Source of the DNA: JBFGJY01 sp041576975
GTDB lineage: Bacteria > Pseudomonadota > Gammaproteobacteria > UBA4575
Reading direction: 5' to 3'
Length of the DNA: 7,648 bases
Assembly (NCBI GenBank): GCA_041576975.1
Contig: JBFGJY010000088.1
Coordinates: forward strand, 1-7,648
The notes beneath the pieces are model-generated. The model did no database searches. It was given only the letters and a program-made list of their open reading frames with translations, and was not told the origin of the DNA. Made by a program: the position numbers and the translations under genes. Below, one piece after another: positions 1-6,720 of the stretch (within the stretch, counting starts at the first letter, position 1; the number at the start of each line of letters is the position of its first letter).

Positions 1-138
1 CATTAAAACTTTTTCAGGCTCGCTACTTACTGCCCCTGTACGTCGGGTTGTAAGGGTTAAAATAAAGACGATACTAAGCATGTAGTACCAACGGCAGAGG
101 ATTCGCGGACGCGGGTTCGATTCCCGCCGCCTCCACCA
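1..138 (+). ncRNA. ssrA: Transfer-messenger RNA (tmRNA), 3' part, 5' part outside the window
   Basis: tmRNA rescues ribosomes stalled on broken messages by acting first as alanine tRNA and then as a short message for a degradation tag. Only the 3' part is visible: the region corresponding to pseudoknot 4 (about 14-65), the conserved stretch ACTAAGCATGTAGTACC (73-89), the T arm with a five-pair GCGGG/CCCGC stem around TTCGATT (111-127), and an encoded CCA end (136-138). Line by line it follows the 3' end of the Escherichia coli molecule as I remember it. The tag-coding segment and 5' acceptor strand must lie to the left of position 1. A hairpin terminator follows four bases after the CCA. The 3' end of ssrA is a well-known integration site for genomic islands, but I saw no second copy of the end and no integrase in this window. 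Confidence 0.95.
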
Positions 139-141
139 AAT

Positions 142-171
142 AAAAATGCCGCATCAAGCGGCACTTTTTTT
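142..171. terminator. Hairpin terminator after ssrA, usable from both strands
   Basis: A six-pair stem, TGCCGC (147-152) and GCGGCA (158-163), closes an ATCAA loop. On the plus strand it is followed by a run of seven T (165-171), which suits termination of ssrA. On the minus strand the A run at 142-146 becomes a T run, so the same hairpin can also end transcription of the convergent gene at 202-429. The bidirectional use is inferred from symmetry. Confidence 0.85.
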
Positions 172-201
172 ATGAGATCAAGAGACATTCCAATTATTAA
201 T

Positions 202-429
202 TTACCAATGCTCCCAAACTTCGTAATACGTCACACCTTCTTTAACAACTCGGCGAATGCCAACTTGACGTTCATGTTTTAATGCCTTCTCTAGAGCTTT
301 GTTATAAGCGGTAGATGCATCCCCACCCTCGCGTGATCTATAGAGATTTACTAAATGCCAACCTTGTTTGTTTAAGATATTTGTATCTTTCTCATCGAGG
401 CTTTCAATTTCTTTAGAGTTTTCGCTCAT
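202..429 (-). CDS. Small hypothetical protein, 75 residues
   Basis: I do not recognise this protein. It is soluble and charged, with no signal peptide or membrane segment. The first 20 or so residues are acidic and probably disordered. The rest has a centre reading GWHLVNLYRSREGG (about residues 23-36), a Lys/Glu-rich helix (about 43-53), and a likely beta hairpin ending in YYEVWEHW at the C-terminus. The many aromatic residues and the compact size suggest a genuine folded domain. The start is ATG at 427-429. No good Shine-Dalgarno sequence precedes it (only a weak GGTTAG), so the start is moderately certain. It converges with ssrA and shares its terminator. It could be a resident neighbour of ssrA or cargo left at the integration hotspot; nothing here decides between these. 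Confidence 0.7.
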   Translation of the reverse strand: MSENSKEIESLDEKDTNILNKQGWHLVNLYRSREGGDASTAYNKALEKALKHERQVGIRRVVKEGVTYYEVWEHW

Positions 430-780
430 AGCTAACCAATTAGTGTGGGATTGATGTGAAGACTATTTGACGTTTCAAATAAACCAGACAAACAATAATT
501 ATATATATCAAGATGCAAACCTGCCACTAGAAAACTAAAATATCATTCTGGAAGGTTTTGATAATGACATAAGAATTTACTTTATATATTTTTATATGGA
601 TAAAATTTAAAAGTCTCAAGATTTTACTGAGAAGGTCAATTTTCATAATTAAAAATTTAGCTACACAGGCCACCGCATAAAACAGACAAAAAATTGCTCC
701 TATGACCTCATTCTACAGTATAGGTAGTGACTGGTTAATCTTCTTAGCTGCTCCAAATTTAATAGATACTCTTAGAACCC
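430..780. other. AT-rich intergenic region without a supportable gene
   Basis: This stretch of about 350 bases separates the 75-residue gene from the DUF2059 gene. Both strands are broken by frequent stops, and I found no small open frame with a convincing ribosome site. It is rich in A and T, with several T and A runs (for example around 580-600 and 640-660). I found no clear rho-independent terminator for the DUF2059 unit and no promoter with both good boxes for the small gene. The one structured element is the short palindrome at 464-481. Confidence 0.6.
464..481. repeat. Short palindrome upstream of the 75-residue gene
   Basis: TATTTGA (464-470) and TCAAATA (475-481) form perfect seven-base arms around CGTT. 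It lies 34 bases upstream of the ATG of the minus-strand gene ending at 202, where a promoter or 5' leader would be expected. It could therefore be an operator for a dimeric regulator, but AT-rich palindromes of this size also arise by chance. There is no direct evidence of binding. Confidence 0.35.
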
Positions 781-1332
781 CTATTTAAGACCTTGATCTA
801 CCATTTCTTTATTCACAAGATCAATATTGTCATCAATTTTTGAATCCATAAATTCTTTAATTTTTGGTTTGAGTTGTTCTGATGTCTTTTCAGATGCCTT
901 ATCCAAAATAGTCGTTGTTGTTTCTAATGTTTTCTTGCCTACAGGTGATTCGTAAAAATCAAGTAACTGTTGTATTTCATCTTCAGAATAGACTTCTTTG
1001 AAAAGGGGTATATAGATATCTTTTTCGGCCTTTTCATATGGAAGTTCTGTTCGAATTAGCGATTCATAATCTTTTACTATTTGTTCGAATCTTTTATCTA
1101 TAATTGTGGCAACTTGTTTTTTCTGCTCCTCACTAAAAGTTTTTATATCAATACTTTGATTTGCAGCTTGATAAAAACCCGCTTGTATTTGTTGTAAAAC
1201 ATAACTATGTATATTGCTGTAACTAGTTTTGATACCTGTAATTGAAAATAGCTCTGTTAACTTATCATCATAAGAATCAGCATATGTTGTAAAGCTAAGA
1301 AAGAGCAAAGTCAAAGCAAGAATTATTTTCAT
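781..1332 (-). CDS. Exported DUF2059-family protein
   Basis: This 183-residue protein has a clear Sec signal peptide (residues 1-18): a Lys after the Met, a Leu/Phe-rich core, and a cut after TTYA. The mature part is predicted to be nearly all helical. The hallmark is near residues 115-133, YSEDEIQQLLDFYESPVGK, which fits the DUF2059 signature (aromatic-[ST]-x-[DE]-E-[IL]-x-x-[LI]-x-x-FY-x-[ST]-P-x-G-K). DUF2059 proteins are small, periplasmic and of unknown biochemical function. The start is ATG at 1330-1332 with AGGA at 1339-1342, six bases away. The gene lies 44 bases after the methyltransferase gene on the same strand, so the two may be co-transcribed. A TATAAT-like hexamer in the gap lacks a good -35 partner. 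The coding sequence is distinctly AT-rich compared with DNA to the right. Confidence 0.88.
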   Translation of the reverse strand: MKIILALTLLFLSFTTYADSYDDKLTELFSITGIKTSYSNIHSYVLQQIQAGFYQAANQSIDIKTFSEEQKKQVATIIDKRFEQIVKDYESLIRTELPYEKAEKDIYIPLFKEVYSEDEIQQLLDFYESPVGKKTLETTTTILDKASEKTSEQLKPKIKEFMDSKIDDNIDLVNKEMVDQGLK

Positions 1333-1376
1333 GATTAATCCTGGTTATGAAATTTAATATTTATTATATTAGTTGA

Positions 1377-2813
1377 TTATTGAGTAGTGATACCTTCATA
1401 CAAGTCAATCATAATGCGTCTTACCGCATTAATAGCATCTTCTACTTTTAAATTATATTGTTTGGCAACTAACTCACCAATTTGTTCAATACTTCTATTC
1501 CCGTCTATTGCTCCAAGTACTTGTGCTTGAAGTAGATGTTTTGAGGATTCTATGTCTTGCCCATTGTACCTTGGGATAGATTTATTCGTAGCAAGAATCC
1601 ACGCAGGTAGATATTCGTATTTTGGTGGTACAGCTACGTCTTTGACTTTTTTAACACTGAAATTAAATACTTTTTCTGTTCGCCCATGGGCACTTATCGG
1701 TGAATCTAAGTATTGAATAGTCATTCGATTTGATGCAGCAACTTCAAAGCCATTCTTTTCGAGTAATTCAAGGACCTCCTCTTCGCTGTAACACCATGTT
1801 TGATCTTTATGAAAAAAAGCCAAAGAACCAGTATTAATCCAAACCCCTCCTTTTTTCAATAGTTGATTGAGACGCGGTATAAAGTCTCGAAGATTTTGTG
1901 GAACAACATCAATCAACCAAGGGGTTAGTACAGTATCAAAACTTTGTGCTTTAAATGGTGGATTCATTCCATCGGCAAACATAAATAAAAAGTTTTCGTT
2001 AACCGGTGATGGTGCTTGGCAATTCTGCAAATTAGTAAAACAATTTTTGTTAAGTGGTGCTACAGGAAACTCATACAAAGAAATACACTCACCTTGCACA
2101 ATTCTACTGCATGCAAATAGTAGTAAAGGGTTGATATCTATTAATACAGAGAGCTCAGGCGCGTATTTTTGGTGTATGTCATAAGAAAGCCGCCCTGCCC
2201 CAGCTCCAATCGTTAATGTCTTCCCGAAATTTTCATGATTAACCAACACACTTTCTGCTGCCTCGAGTAATTGTTCATTTTCACCATTGTTCCAGGCCCA
2301 GTCTCGAAAAATATTATCGTAATAACTGGCCAATCCCTGAACTTTTGGTACTTTGGCATGTAATGCACTTACTGGATCACTCATAGAATCGAAGTTTTTA
2401 TTGTCAAGGCCCAAGGGAGAGATCAATTGCAGCACTTGAGATGGTTGAGATTGTTTTGCTTGTAGTAGTTTGTTTATGCGTTTTTGACCTGTTTTACTCA
2501 AACGTTTGTCTTGTAAGGCGTCCTTTAGGCGTTGTTGTTCTACTGTGTTGATGTGTAAAAATCCATTTAGGCGCGCCTTCCACTCCAATAAAGTCTGATC
2601 AGGATCTGCAAATAACCAAGGCATACTCACGCTGCCACTTTCGAAAATAGGAAACTCTACGTTGCACTGTTCACACACTAGAGATTGCTTGTTTATAGAG
2701 AGCTTTGCTTCGGGATGGTTACAGGAAGGACATATCAATAACTGCAGCACTGCACAAAGTTCTGCAATCTGGCCATTTATTTCAGCTGCTTGGGAAGCGG
2801 GTGACGCGCTCAA
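1377..2813 (-). CDS. Zinc-ribbon / N2227-like SAM methyltransferase / PqqD-like fusion protein
   Basis: This cytoplasmic protein has 478 residues if started at TTG 2813. A zinc ribbon sits at residues 26-58, with C28, C31, C47 and C50 as likely ligands, resembling Trm112-type ribbons. A Rossmann methyltransferase follows: RDW at 170-172 followed by a Gly-Glu-rich turn, the SAM loop IGAGAGRL (202-209), an acidic residue at D226, FADGM near 279-283, FDTVLTPWLID near 292-302, and GGVWINTGSLAF at 322-333. The RDW...G..E segment, the WIN-x-G strand and YSEEEVLELLEKNGF (342-356) recall carnosine N-methyltransferase-like (N2227) proteins. Residues about 425-472, with DGNRSIEQIGELV, look like a PqqD-type winged helix. 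The substrate is unknown; small-molecule or peptide N-methylation is inference. There is no ATG before the ribbon and no strong Shine-Dalgarno, so the TTG start is tentative; the frame is closed upstream by a stop at 2838-2840. Confidence 0.8.
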   Translation of the reverse strand: MSASPASQAAEINGQIAELCAVLQLLICPSCNHPEAKLSINKQSLVCEQCNVEFPIFESGSVSMPWLFADPDQTLLEWKARLNGFLHINTVEQQRLKDALQDKRLSKTGQKRINKLLQAKQSQPSQVLQLISPLGLDNKNFDSMSDPVSALHAKVPKVQGLASYYDNIFRDWAWNNGENEQLLEAAESVLVNHENFGKTLTIGAGAGRLSYDIHQKYAPELSVLIDINPLLLFACSRIVQGECISLYEFPVAPLNKNCFTNLQNCQAPSPVNENFLFMFADGMNPPFKAQSFDTVLTPWLIDVVPQNLRDFIPRLNQLLKKGGVWINTGSLAFFHKDQTWCYSEEEVLELLEKNGFEVAASNRMTIQYLDSPISAHGRTEKVFNFSVKKVKDVAVPPKYEYLPAWILATNKSIPRYNGQDIESSKHLLQAQVLGAIDGNRSIEQIGELVAKQYNLKVEDAINAVRRIMIDLYEGITTQ

Positions 2814-2848
2814 ATTAGTTTGAGTATGGTTACAAAATTAAGACAAGT

Positions 2849-2877
2849 ATTGTCCTGGGTAGTGCAAACGAAGTCAC
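2849..2877 (-). promoter_or_regulatory. Candidate promoter for the methyltransferase-DUF2059 unit
   Basis: Read on the minus strand, GTGACT (2872-2877) could act as a -35 box and GACAAT (2849-2854) as a -10 box, with a 17-base spacer. Each matches four of six sigma-70 consensus positions. The placement is right: after the terminator of the operon to the right, and leaving a leader of about 30 bases before the TTG start at 2813. The evidence is only sequence resemblance. Confidence 0.3.
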
Positions 2878-2907
2878 GATTCTTGTCGTGTAAAATCCAC
2901 CAGTTAT

Positions 2908-2940
2908 AAAAAAACGGGGTGATAAAAAATCACCCCGTTT
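2908..2940 (-). terminator. Strong rho-independent terminator of the three-gene operon
   Basis: AAACGGGGTGAT (2912-2923) and ATCACCCCGTTT (2929-2940) are perfect 12-base complements around a five-base loop. On the minus strand the second arm runs into seven consecutive T (2908-2914), the classic terminator pattern. On the plus strand the T run is interrupted, so direction is minus. It starts 28 bases after the stop codon at 2969 and separates the exported-protein operon from the methyltransferase gene. Confidence 0.92.
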
Positions 2941-2968
2941 CTAAAAGTTTATTGTATGTTATTGATAA

Positions 2969-4489
2969 TTATACAATTTGATTAAAGGCAATATATGGAT
3001 CAGCGGCAGGACCCACACCCAATGTTGGGTTACCTAACACCGCTCCAAAGTTACCTTGTTCACCATGCAGTGCCATGTAGTTCAACACCACCCATTCGGC
3101 AAGTGTGGTAACACTATTAGCAAATGGTGTGGAACCCGTATCAATGGTACCGTCATTTCTAACCATACCCATCTGTTGCGAGGCATTGCCATTTCTCATC
3201 AGACCTGCAGATGCGATCGCTGGGCTATAAACAAAAATAACACTGGCTGCCCGTTGAGAATTATCCGAACGCCAACGGAATTTCGTGGTTCCGTTACCAT
3301 CATCTTCTGGATTATTCCGATCTGCTACCACTGCACCATCACTGAAGAGGTAAATCATTAAAGGTTTACCCAATGCTGCGGCATATTCTAGTGATGCACC
3401 AATGACTTGGCCAATCTTAAAGTCTTTACCATCGGTTTCAGGACGTGGATCTTGGTGATAATCGCGACCACCGAATTCCATTGTGCCAGCCCCGCCATAA
3501 CCATTCACCACAACCTTCATGGTGGCAGCAGCTTTACGAAAATCACCATCATTGCTGATCTCACCATTCGGGAAGATATTGGTCAGAATTGGATCTGCTT
3601 CTGGATCTAAATCAGATGGCAAGATCGGAGAATTTAATGTGGCTTCAGTCTGATCGTATCCACATTGAATGAGCTCTTCAGTCGCTTGCGCTTCGTTGAT
3701 CACACCCAGTTTCAACTGATTCAGTATCTTAGTTGCAGCTGCCACACGACCGCCTGGGAATCCATCGCTTTCACCACCACTAAGACTAATGGCTTGGCTA
3801 CGATTACTAACTCGAACTGGGCTAAGCGTAGCATCAATCATATATTCGGGTGCGGTTGAACGCCCACCGGTGTCCGAATTACGTGTTCCAATAGTTGCCA
3901 CAAATTCACCATTGGCACCGGCTTTCGCGATTCCATAGATAGGATTGTGTGGGTTATTACCGGTATCGTTCTCCGAACGTGCCGGTGCAATCACAGCATT
4001 ACAATTTGCACGGGTTCCAGCACTGGTTTTATCCAGCATGCCTCGTAACAAGGCGCTGTTCGGATGCATGGCTATGCCAAAATCTCGATTCACGCCTACT
4101 GTTGCAGGGCTGATTGCTGAAGGTAAACCAAGTGATTCGTAGGCATCATTTGGCAAGAAGGCTTCTTGGCCTGTACTTCCTACCATCACGTTTGAACCTG
4201 CGATATTGGCTCCACCGCCCATATCAATTCCAATATATGGAATCTTACCTGCACCGATAAGGCCGTTATCTGCACTAATTTCGCAAGCTGCCTTGGCTTC
4301 TCTAGAAACCAATGTTGCTAAGCTTGGTAGAAAAACTGTACTAGTGCCGGCAATAAGTCCTCGTCCTAAGAACTCCCTGCGGGTAACGGGTCTACCATGA
4401 CCGGTACGTCGGCATGATTCTTCGATGCGCTGCTCTAGTCGGCGATGTGCCTCTTGCGCTCGTCGATGTTGCTCTCTGTATTTCGCCAT
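2969..4489 (-). CDS. Tat-exported protein distantly resembling DUF1501
   Basis: This 506-residue protein starts at ATG 4487-4489, preceded by GAGG (4498-4501) at good spacing. It has a twin-arginine signal, TRREFLGRG (R37, R38), a hydrophobic stretch, and a probable cut near AKA-A (about residue 67). A basic, helical region of about 35 residues precedes the RR pair and is unusually long. The mature part has GGGAN near 91-95 and IAMHPNSALLRGML about 139-152, then GGRDYH at 340-345 and PLMIYLFSDGA at 376-386. These parallel the GG-x-D-x-x-N, G-x-HP, GGFDTH and V-x-VMTFSEFG stations of DUF1501 proteins, which have a sulfatase/alkaline-phosphatase-like fold. The usual GTDHG motif is not evident, so this is a distant or divergent member. 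Folding before export hints at a cofactor or early assembly. It is the last gene of the operon, and its ATG lies just 21 bases past the preceding stop codon. Confidence 0.82.
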   Translation of the reverse strand: MAKYREQHRRAQEAHRRLEQRIEESCRRTGHGRPVTRREFLGRGLIAGTSTVFLPSLATLVSREAKAACEISADNGLIGAGKIPYIGIDMGGGANIAGSNVMVGSTGQEAFLPNDAYESLGLPSAISPATVGVNRDFGIAMHPNSALLRGMLDKTSAGTRANCNAVIAPARSENDTGNNPHNPIYGIAKAGANGEFVATIGTRNSDTGGRSTAPEYMIDATLSPVRVSNRSQAISLSGGESDGFPGGRVAAATKILNQLKLGVINEAQATEELIQCGYDQTEATLNSPILPSDLDPEADPILTNIFPNGEISNDGDFRKAAATMKVVVNGYGGAGTMEFGGRDYHQDPRPETDGKDFKIGQVIGASLEYAAALGKPLMIYLFSDGAVVADRNNPEDDGNGTTKFRWRSDNSQRAASVIFVYSPAIASAGLMRNGNASQQMGMVRNDGTIDTGSTPFANSVTTLAEWVVLNYMALHGEQGNFGAVLGNPTLGVGPAADPYIAFNQIV

Positions 4490-4497
4490 TGTTGTTA

Positions 4498-4501
4498 CCT
4501 C
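4498..4501 (-). promoter_or_regulatory. Ribosome binding site fixing the start of the Tat protein gene
   Basis: GAGG (part of GTGAGGTAAC on the minus strand) lies eight bases before the ATG at 4487-4489. It favours this ATG over the in-frame TTG at 4508-4510, which directly abuts the stop codon of the preceding gene. The site lies in the very short gap between the genes, so translational coupling is plausible. Confidence 0.7.
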
Positions 4502-4510
4502 ACTAGTCAA

Positions 4511-6676
4511 TTAGTAGATTGTCATTGCACTACTTGCCAATGCAGCAGCACATACAGCTTGTAATGCTTGGCGTCCTGCATCGTTGTTACAACCATTTGC
4601 ACAGTTCAAGTCGTTAAACATTGAAACGAACTCTGCTATGGAGGCCGTACGATCTGGCTGATTTGCCAAGTTATTACCTATGATCTTGTCGTATACGGTT
4701 CCTGCGATTGCATCTTTCTCAGCTGCATTAGCAACCAAGCAGTTACCGATATTAAAGAAGTTTTCGCAGCGATTATTGTTACCGGTGATTTCACCGCAAT
4801 ATGTCGTTGCAAGACGTTGAATCGCGATTTGGTTTGCACCAGCAAAACCTAATACATTAGAAGTTGGTGGCAACGAATCTCTGAGTTCGTTGTAACGATC
4901 ACGAACGTCAGCATCACCTTGACTGATTCCTGTAAGTGCCGCCATGGTGTCGTGCACTTGTGAGAAAGTACGCACACCCACATCTGGCTCTTCTACGTCT
5001 GCAGGCGGTATTGGTGGCACTGGTCCTCCAATCGTTTCTGCCAGACCGGTTTGCCCACCTAGCACTTCAAACTCAAGATGGAATTGGTCTAATTCCATGC
5101 CCAGATCTGAAGGGATCACTGCACCTAAAGGTGATATCTCTTGACCGGACTGCATTACCATGGTGTCAAGGCGTCTAAATACTTGCATTGCGACCGGTAC
5201 ATTATTATTTACCGCAATACGCATATTCTTCACAGCGACACCCGTGGCATCACTTACTAGCATAGGTCTAGCAAACACATATGCAAATGGGTCAAGTACA
5301 GAAGCTTGCATCTCAATGTACCCTGGTGCACCTAAGATGTTGGCGACATCAAATCGTAGTGAAGTGATCGCACCAGCACCTGCTTCAAAGTTTTGAGCAA
5401 TTTCAGCACCATTGAGTGCTTTGTTATGGATGGCAACCATTTTTAAGTCACCTGCCCATGGGCGATTATTAGTAACCTCATTACCTAAGACGAAGATATT
5501 ATCGTCCTGCCAATTCAGCATATCGCCTTGAATGGTTTCTTCTGCAGCCAATACACCATTGACATAAATTTTACGGCCACCCGCCATGTTGTCATACGTC
5601 ATCACAACATGTGTCAAGACTTCAGCCGTAACTGGAGGGTCATCAGCACGTAATTCTGGGTTACTTCCGTTAGGTCCGGTTTGTAAAGTTTGTACACGTG
5701 AAATGTACTGCACTGTGCGTTGACCCAGGGTGAAGTTACGTCGGCCCGTATCAATTGAATATGAAACGATTCGAGCGGGTCCAGTTTGATCTGCATTTGC
5801 TGGATTCACCCAGGCCTCAACACTGAACTGGTTTGCAGCTGAGAGTAAGTTAAATAGCTTTTGGCTATCCGCTAAGGATGCTTGGGCTTTACCGACAGGG
5901 GCAACATTTCTAAGACCACCTTCGTCAAGCAACTGAGCGCCTCCTTCGAGGTTTAGCGTGATACCTGCACCAACGTTGCTTGTTCCGACAGTAGTAGCGC
6001 TACCTGCACCCTCATCAAATCTAAACATTGTAATAACGTTTGCATCTGCACGTGGAATGCTACCTTCTACAACTTGTGAGAAGTTTGTCGTTGCACTCGC
6101 TACCACAGCACCACCTGGAGGCGGTGGGTTGCCTGCAGCAGATTGTGCAGCCCAGCTTTGAATTGCTTGAAGAACGTCTGCAGCTATTGTGGGACACAAT
6201 GCTCCACAGTTATGATTCGTTAGTGGCCGCTGATGCAGGCTTGAAGCTGGTGGATTCGCTAGAATTGCTAGCCCTTGACCCGATACAACTGCATAGGAAT
6301 TCGCTACATCCGCAACTGCAAATGGAATCGCTAGTTGATTCGTTCCATTGTGACAAAGCACACAAGTGTAATTTGGATTTGTTATTACTGGATGAACTGT
6401 TGCAGCAAAGAGTGCTTGCTCATCCACAGGTGGAGGTGTGTTGGGATTATTTGGATCCACTGGATCAGGCATTGGGTCACCTGGATCTGCCGGGATTATT
6501 GGTCCTCCATTTGGTGCTGCGGGACCTGCAACTGTACCACTGTCGCTGCTTCCTCCGCCCCCGCAGGCGGTCAAAGTAAGCGCTAGCATCATCATGCAAA
6601 TCCAATGTAGTGCATGGTTGCGCAGTTTTGGCGCTTCATCGCTGCTACGTTGGTATAAGAAATTATTCTGACTCAT
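4511..6676 (-). CDS. Outer-membrane-type lipoprotein with mono-haem cytochrome, LamG and Cys-rich C-terminal domains
   Basis: This 721-residue protein has a lipoprotein signal ending LTLTAC (lipid-bearing C38). The next residue is Gly, not Asp, which favours outer-membrane sorting. A flexible Gly/Pro/Asp-rich tether (about 39-85) follows. A cytochrome-like segment carries one haem motif, CVLCH (C105, C108, H109), a second cysteine pair (C157, C161) after an H-rich turn, and a closing helix ADVLQAIQSWA. Residues about 214-431 form a LamG/concanavalin-A-like domain, with FRFDEGAG, FSVEAWVNP, VVMTYD, KIYVNGVL and a terminal MVAIHNKALNGAEIAQNF. A beta-rich section follows, then a C-terminal domain from about 568 beginning RTFSQVHDTMAALTGI, with six cysteines (627, 637, 646, 692, 696, 709). 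I recall similar C-termini in LamG proteins of marine gammaproteobacteria, unverified. The likely role is surface binding plus electron transfer; the ligand is unknown. Confidence 0.88.
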   Translation of the reverse strand: MSQNNFLYQRSSDEAPKLRNHALHWICMMMLALTLTACGGGGSSDSGTVAGPAAPNGGPIIPADPGDPMPDPVDPNNPNTPPPVDEQALFAATVHPVITNPNYTCVLCHNGTNQLAIPFAVADVANSYAVVSGQGLAILANPPASSLHQRPLTNHNCGALCPTIAADVLQAIQSWAAQSAAGNPPPPGGAVVASATTNFSQVVEGSIPRADANVITMFRFDEGAGSATTVGTSNVGAGITLNLEGGAQLLDEGGLRNVAPVGKAQASLADSQKLFNLLSAANQFSVEAWVNPANADQTGPARIVSYSIDTGRRNFTLGQRTVQYISRVQTLQTGPNGSNPELRADDPPVTAEVLTHVVMTYDNMAGGRKIYVNGVLAAEETIQGDMLNWQDDNIFVLGNEVTNNRPWAGDLKMVAIHNKALNGAEIAQNFEAGAGAITSLRFDVANILGAPGYIEMQASVLDPFAYVFARPMLVSDATGVAVKNMRIAVNNNVPVAMQVFRRLDTMVMQSGQEISPLGAVIPSDLGMELDQFHLEFEVLGGQTGLAETIGGPVPPIPPADVEEPDVGVRTFSQVHDTMAALTGISQGDADVRDRYNELRDSLPPTSNVLGFAGANQIAIQRLATTYCGEITGNNNRCENFFNIGNCLVANAAEKDAIAGTVYDKIIGNNLANQPDRTASIAEFVSMFNDLNCANGCNNDAGRQALQAVCAAALASSAMTIY

Positions 6677-6683
6677 AACATTT

Positions 6684-6688
6684 CTCCT
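6684..6688 (-). promoter_or_regulatory. Ribosome binding site fixing the start of the LamG lipoprotein gene
   Basis: AGGAG on the minus strand sits seven bases before the ATG at 6674-6676. An in-frame ATG 14 codons upstream (6716-6718) has only a weak GGTAA upstream and would start almost on the preceding stop codon. The downstream ATG also gives a more normal lipoprotein signal length, so it is the preferred start. Confidence 0.8.
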
Positions 6689-6720
6689 AAATGGCATACC
6701 TAATTTGTGGCGTAACATTT

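Noticed and set aside
111..138. Possible attachment-site duplication of the ssrA 3' end
   Set aside because: I looked for a second copy of the T-arm and CCA-end sequence in the window and saw none; no integrase gene is present.
661..740. Possible terminator after the DUF2059 gene (CCTAT ... ATAGG with a nearby T run on the minus strand)
   Set aside because: The stem is only five pairs with a long loop and is not adjacent to the T run, so it is too weak to call.
1867..2184. Plus-strand open frame of 105 codons
   Set aside because: It lies fully opposite the methyltransferase core, which has clear motifs. The translated product shows no family features.
2842..2887. GACAAG and CTTGTC inverted pair upstream of the methyltransferase gene
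   Set aside because: The six-base arms are far apart (34 bases) and easily arise by chance; no regulator site is recognisable.
4490..4510. TTG start seven codons upstream for the Tat protein
   Set aside because: The ATG at 4487-4489 has a good ribosome site, and the extra residues would add nothing to the signal.
6040..6579. Plus-strand open frame of 179 codons
   Set aside because: It is antisense to the tether and cytochrome segment of the lipoprotein gene. Its Leu/Gln/His-rich composition is what the complement of that coding sequence would give, and it has no domain.
6677..6718. Upstream ATG for the lipoprotein gene
   Set aside because: It has a weak ribosome site and makes an overlong lipoprotein signal; AGGAG precedes the downstream ATG.
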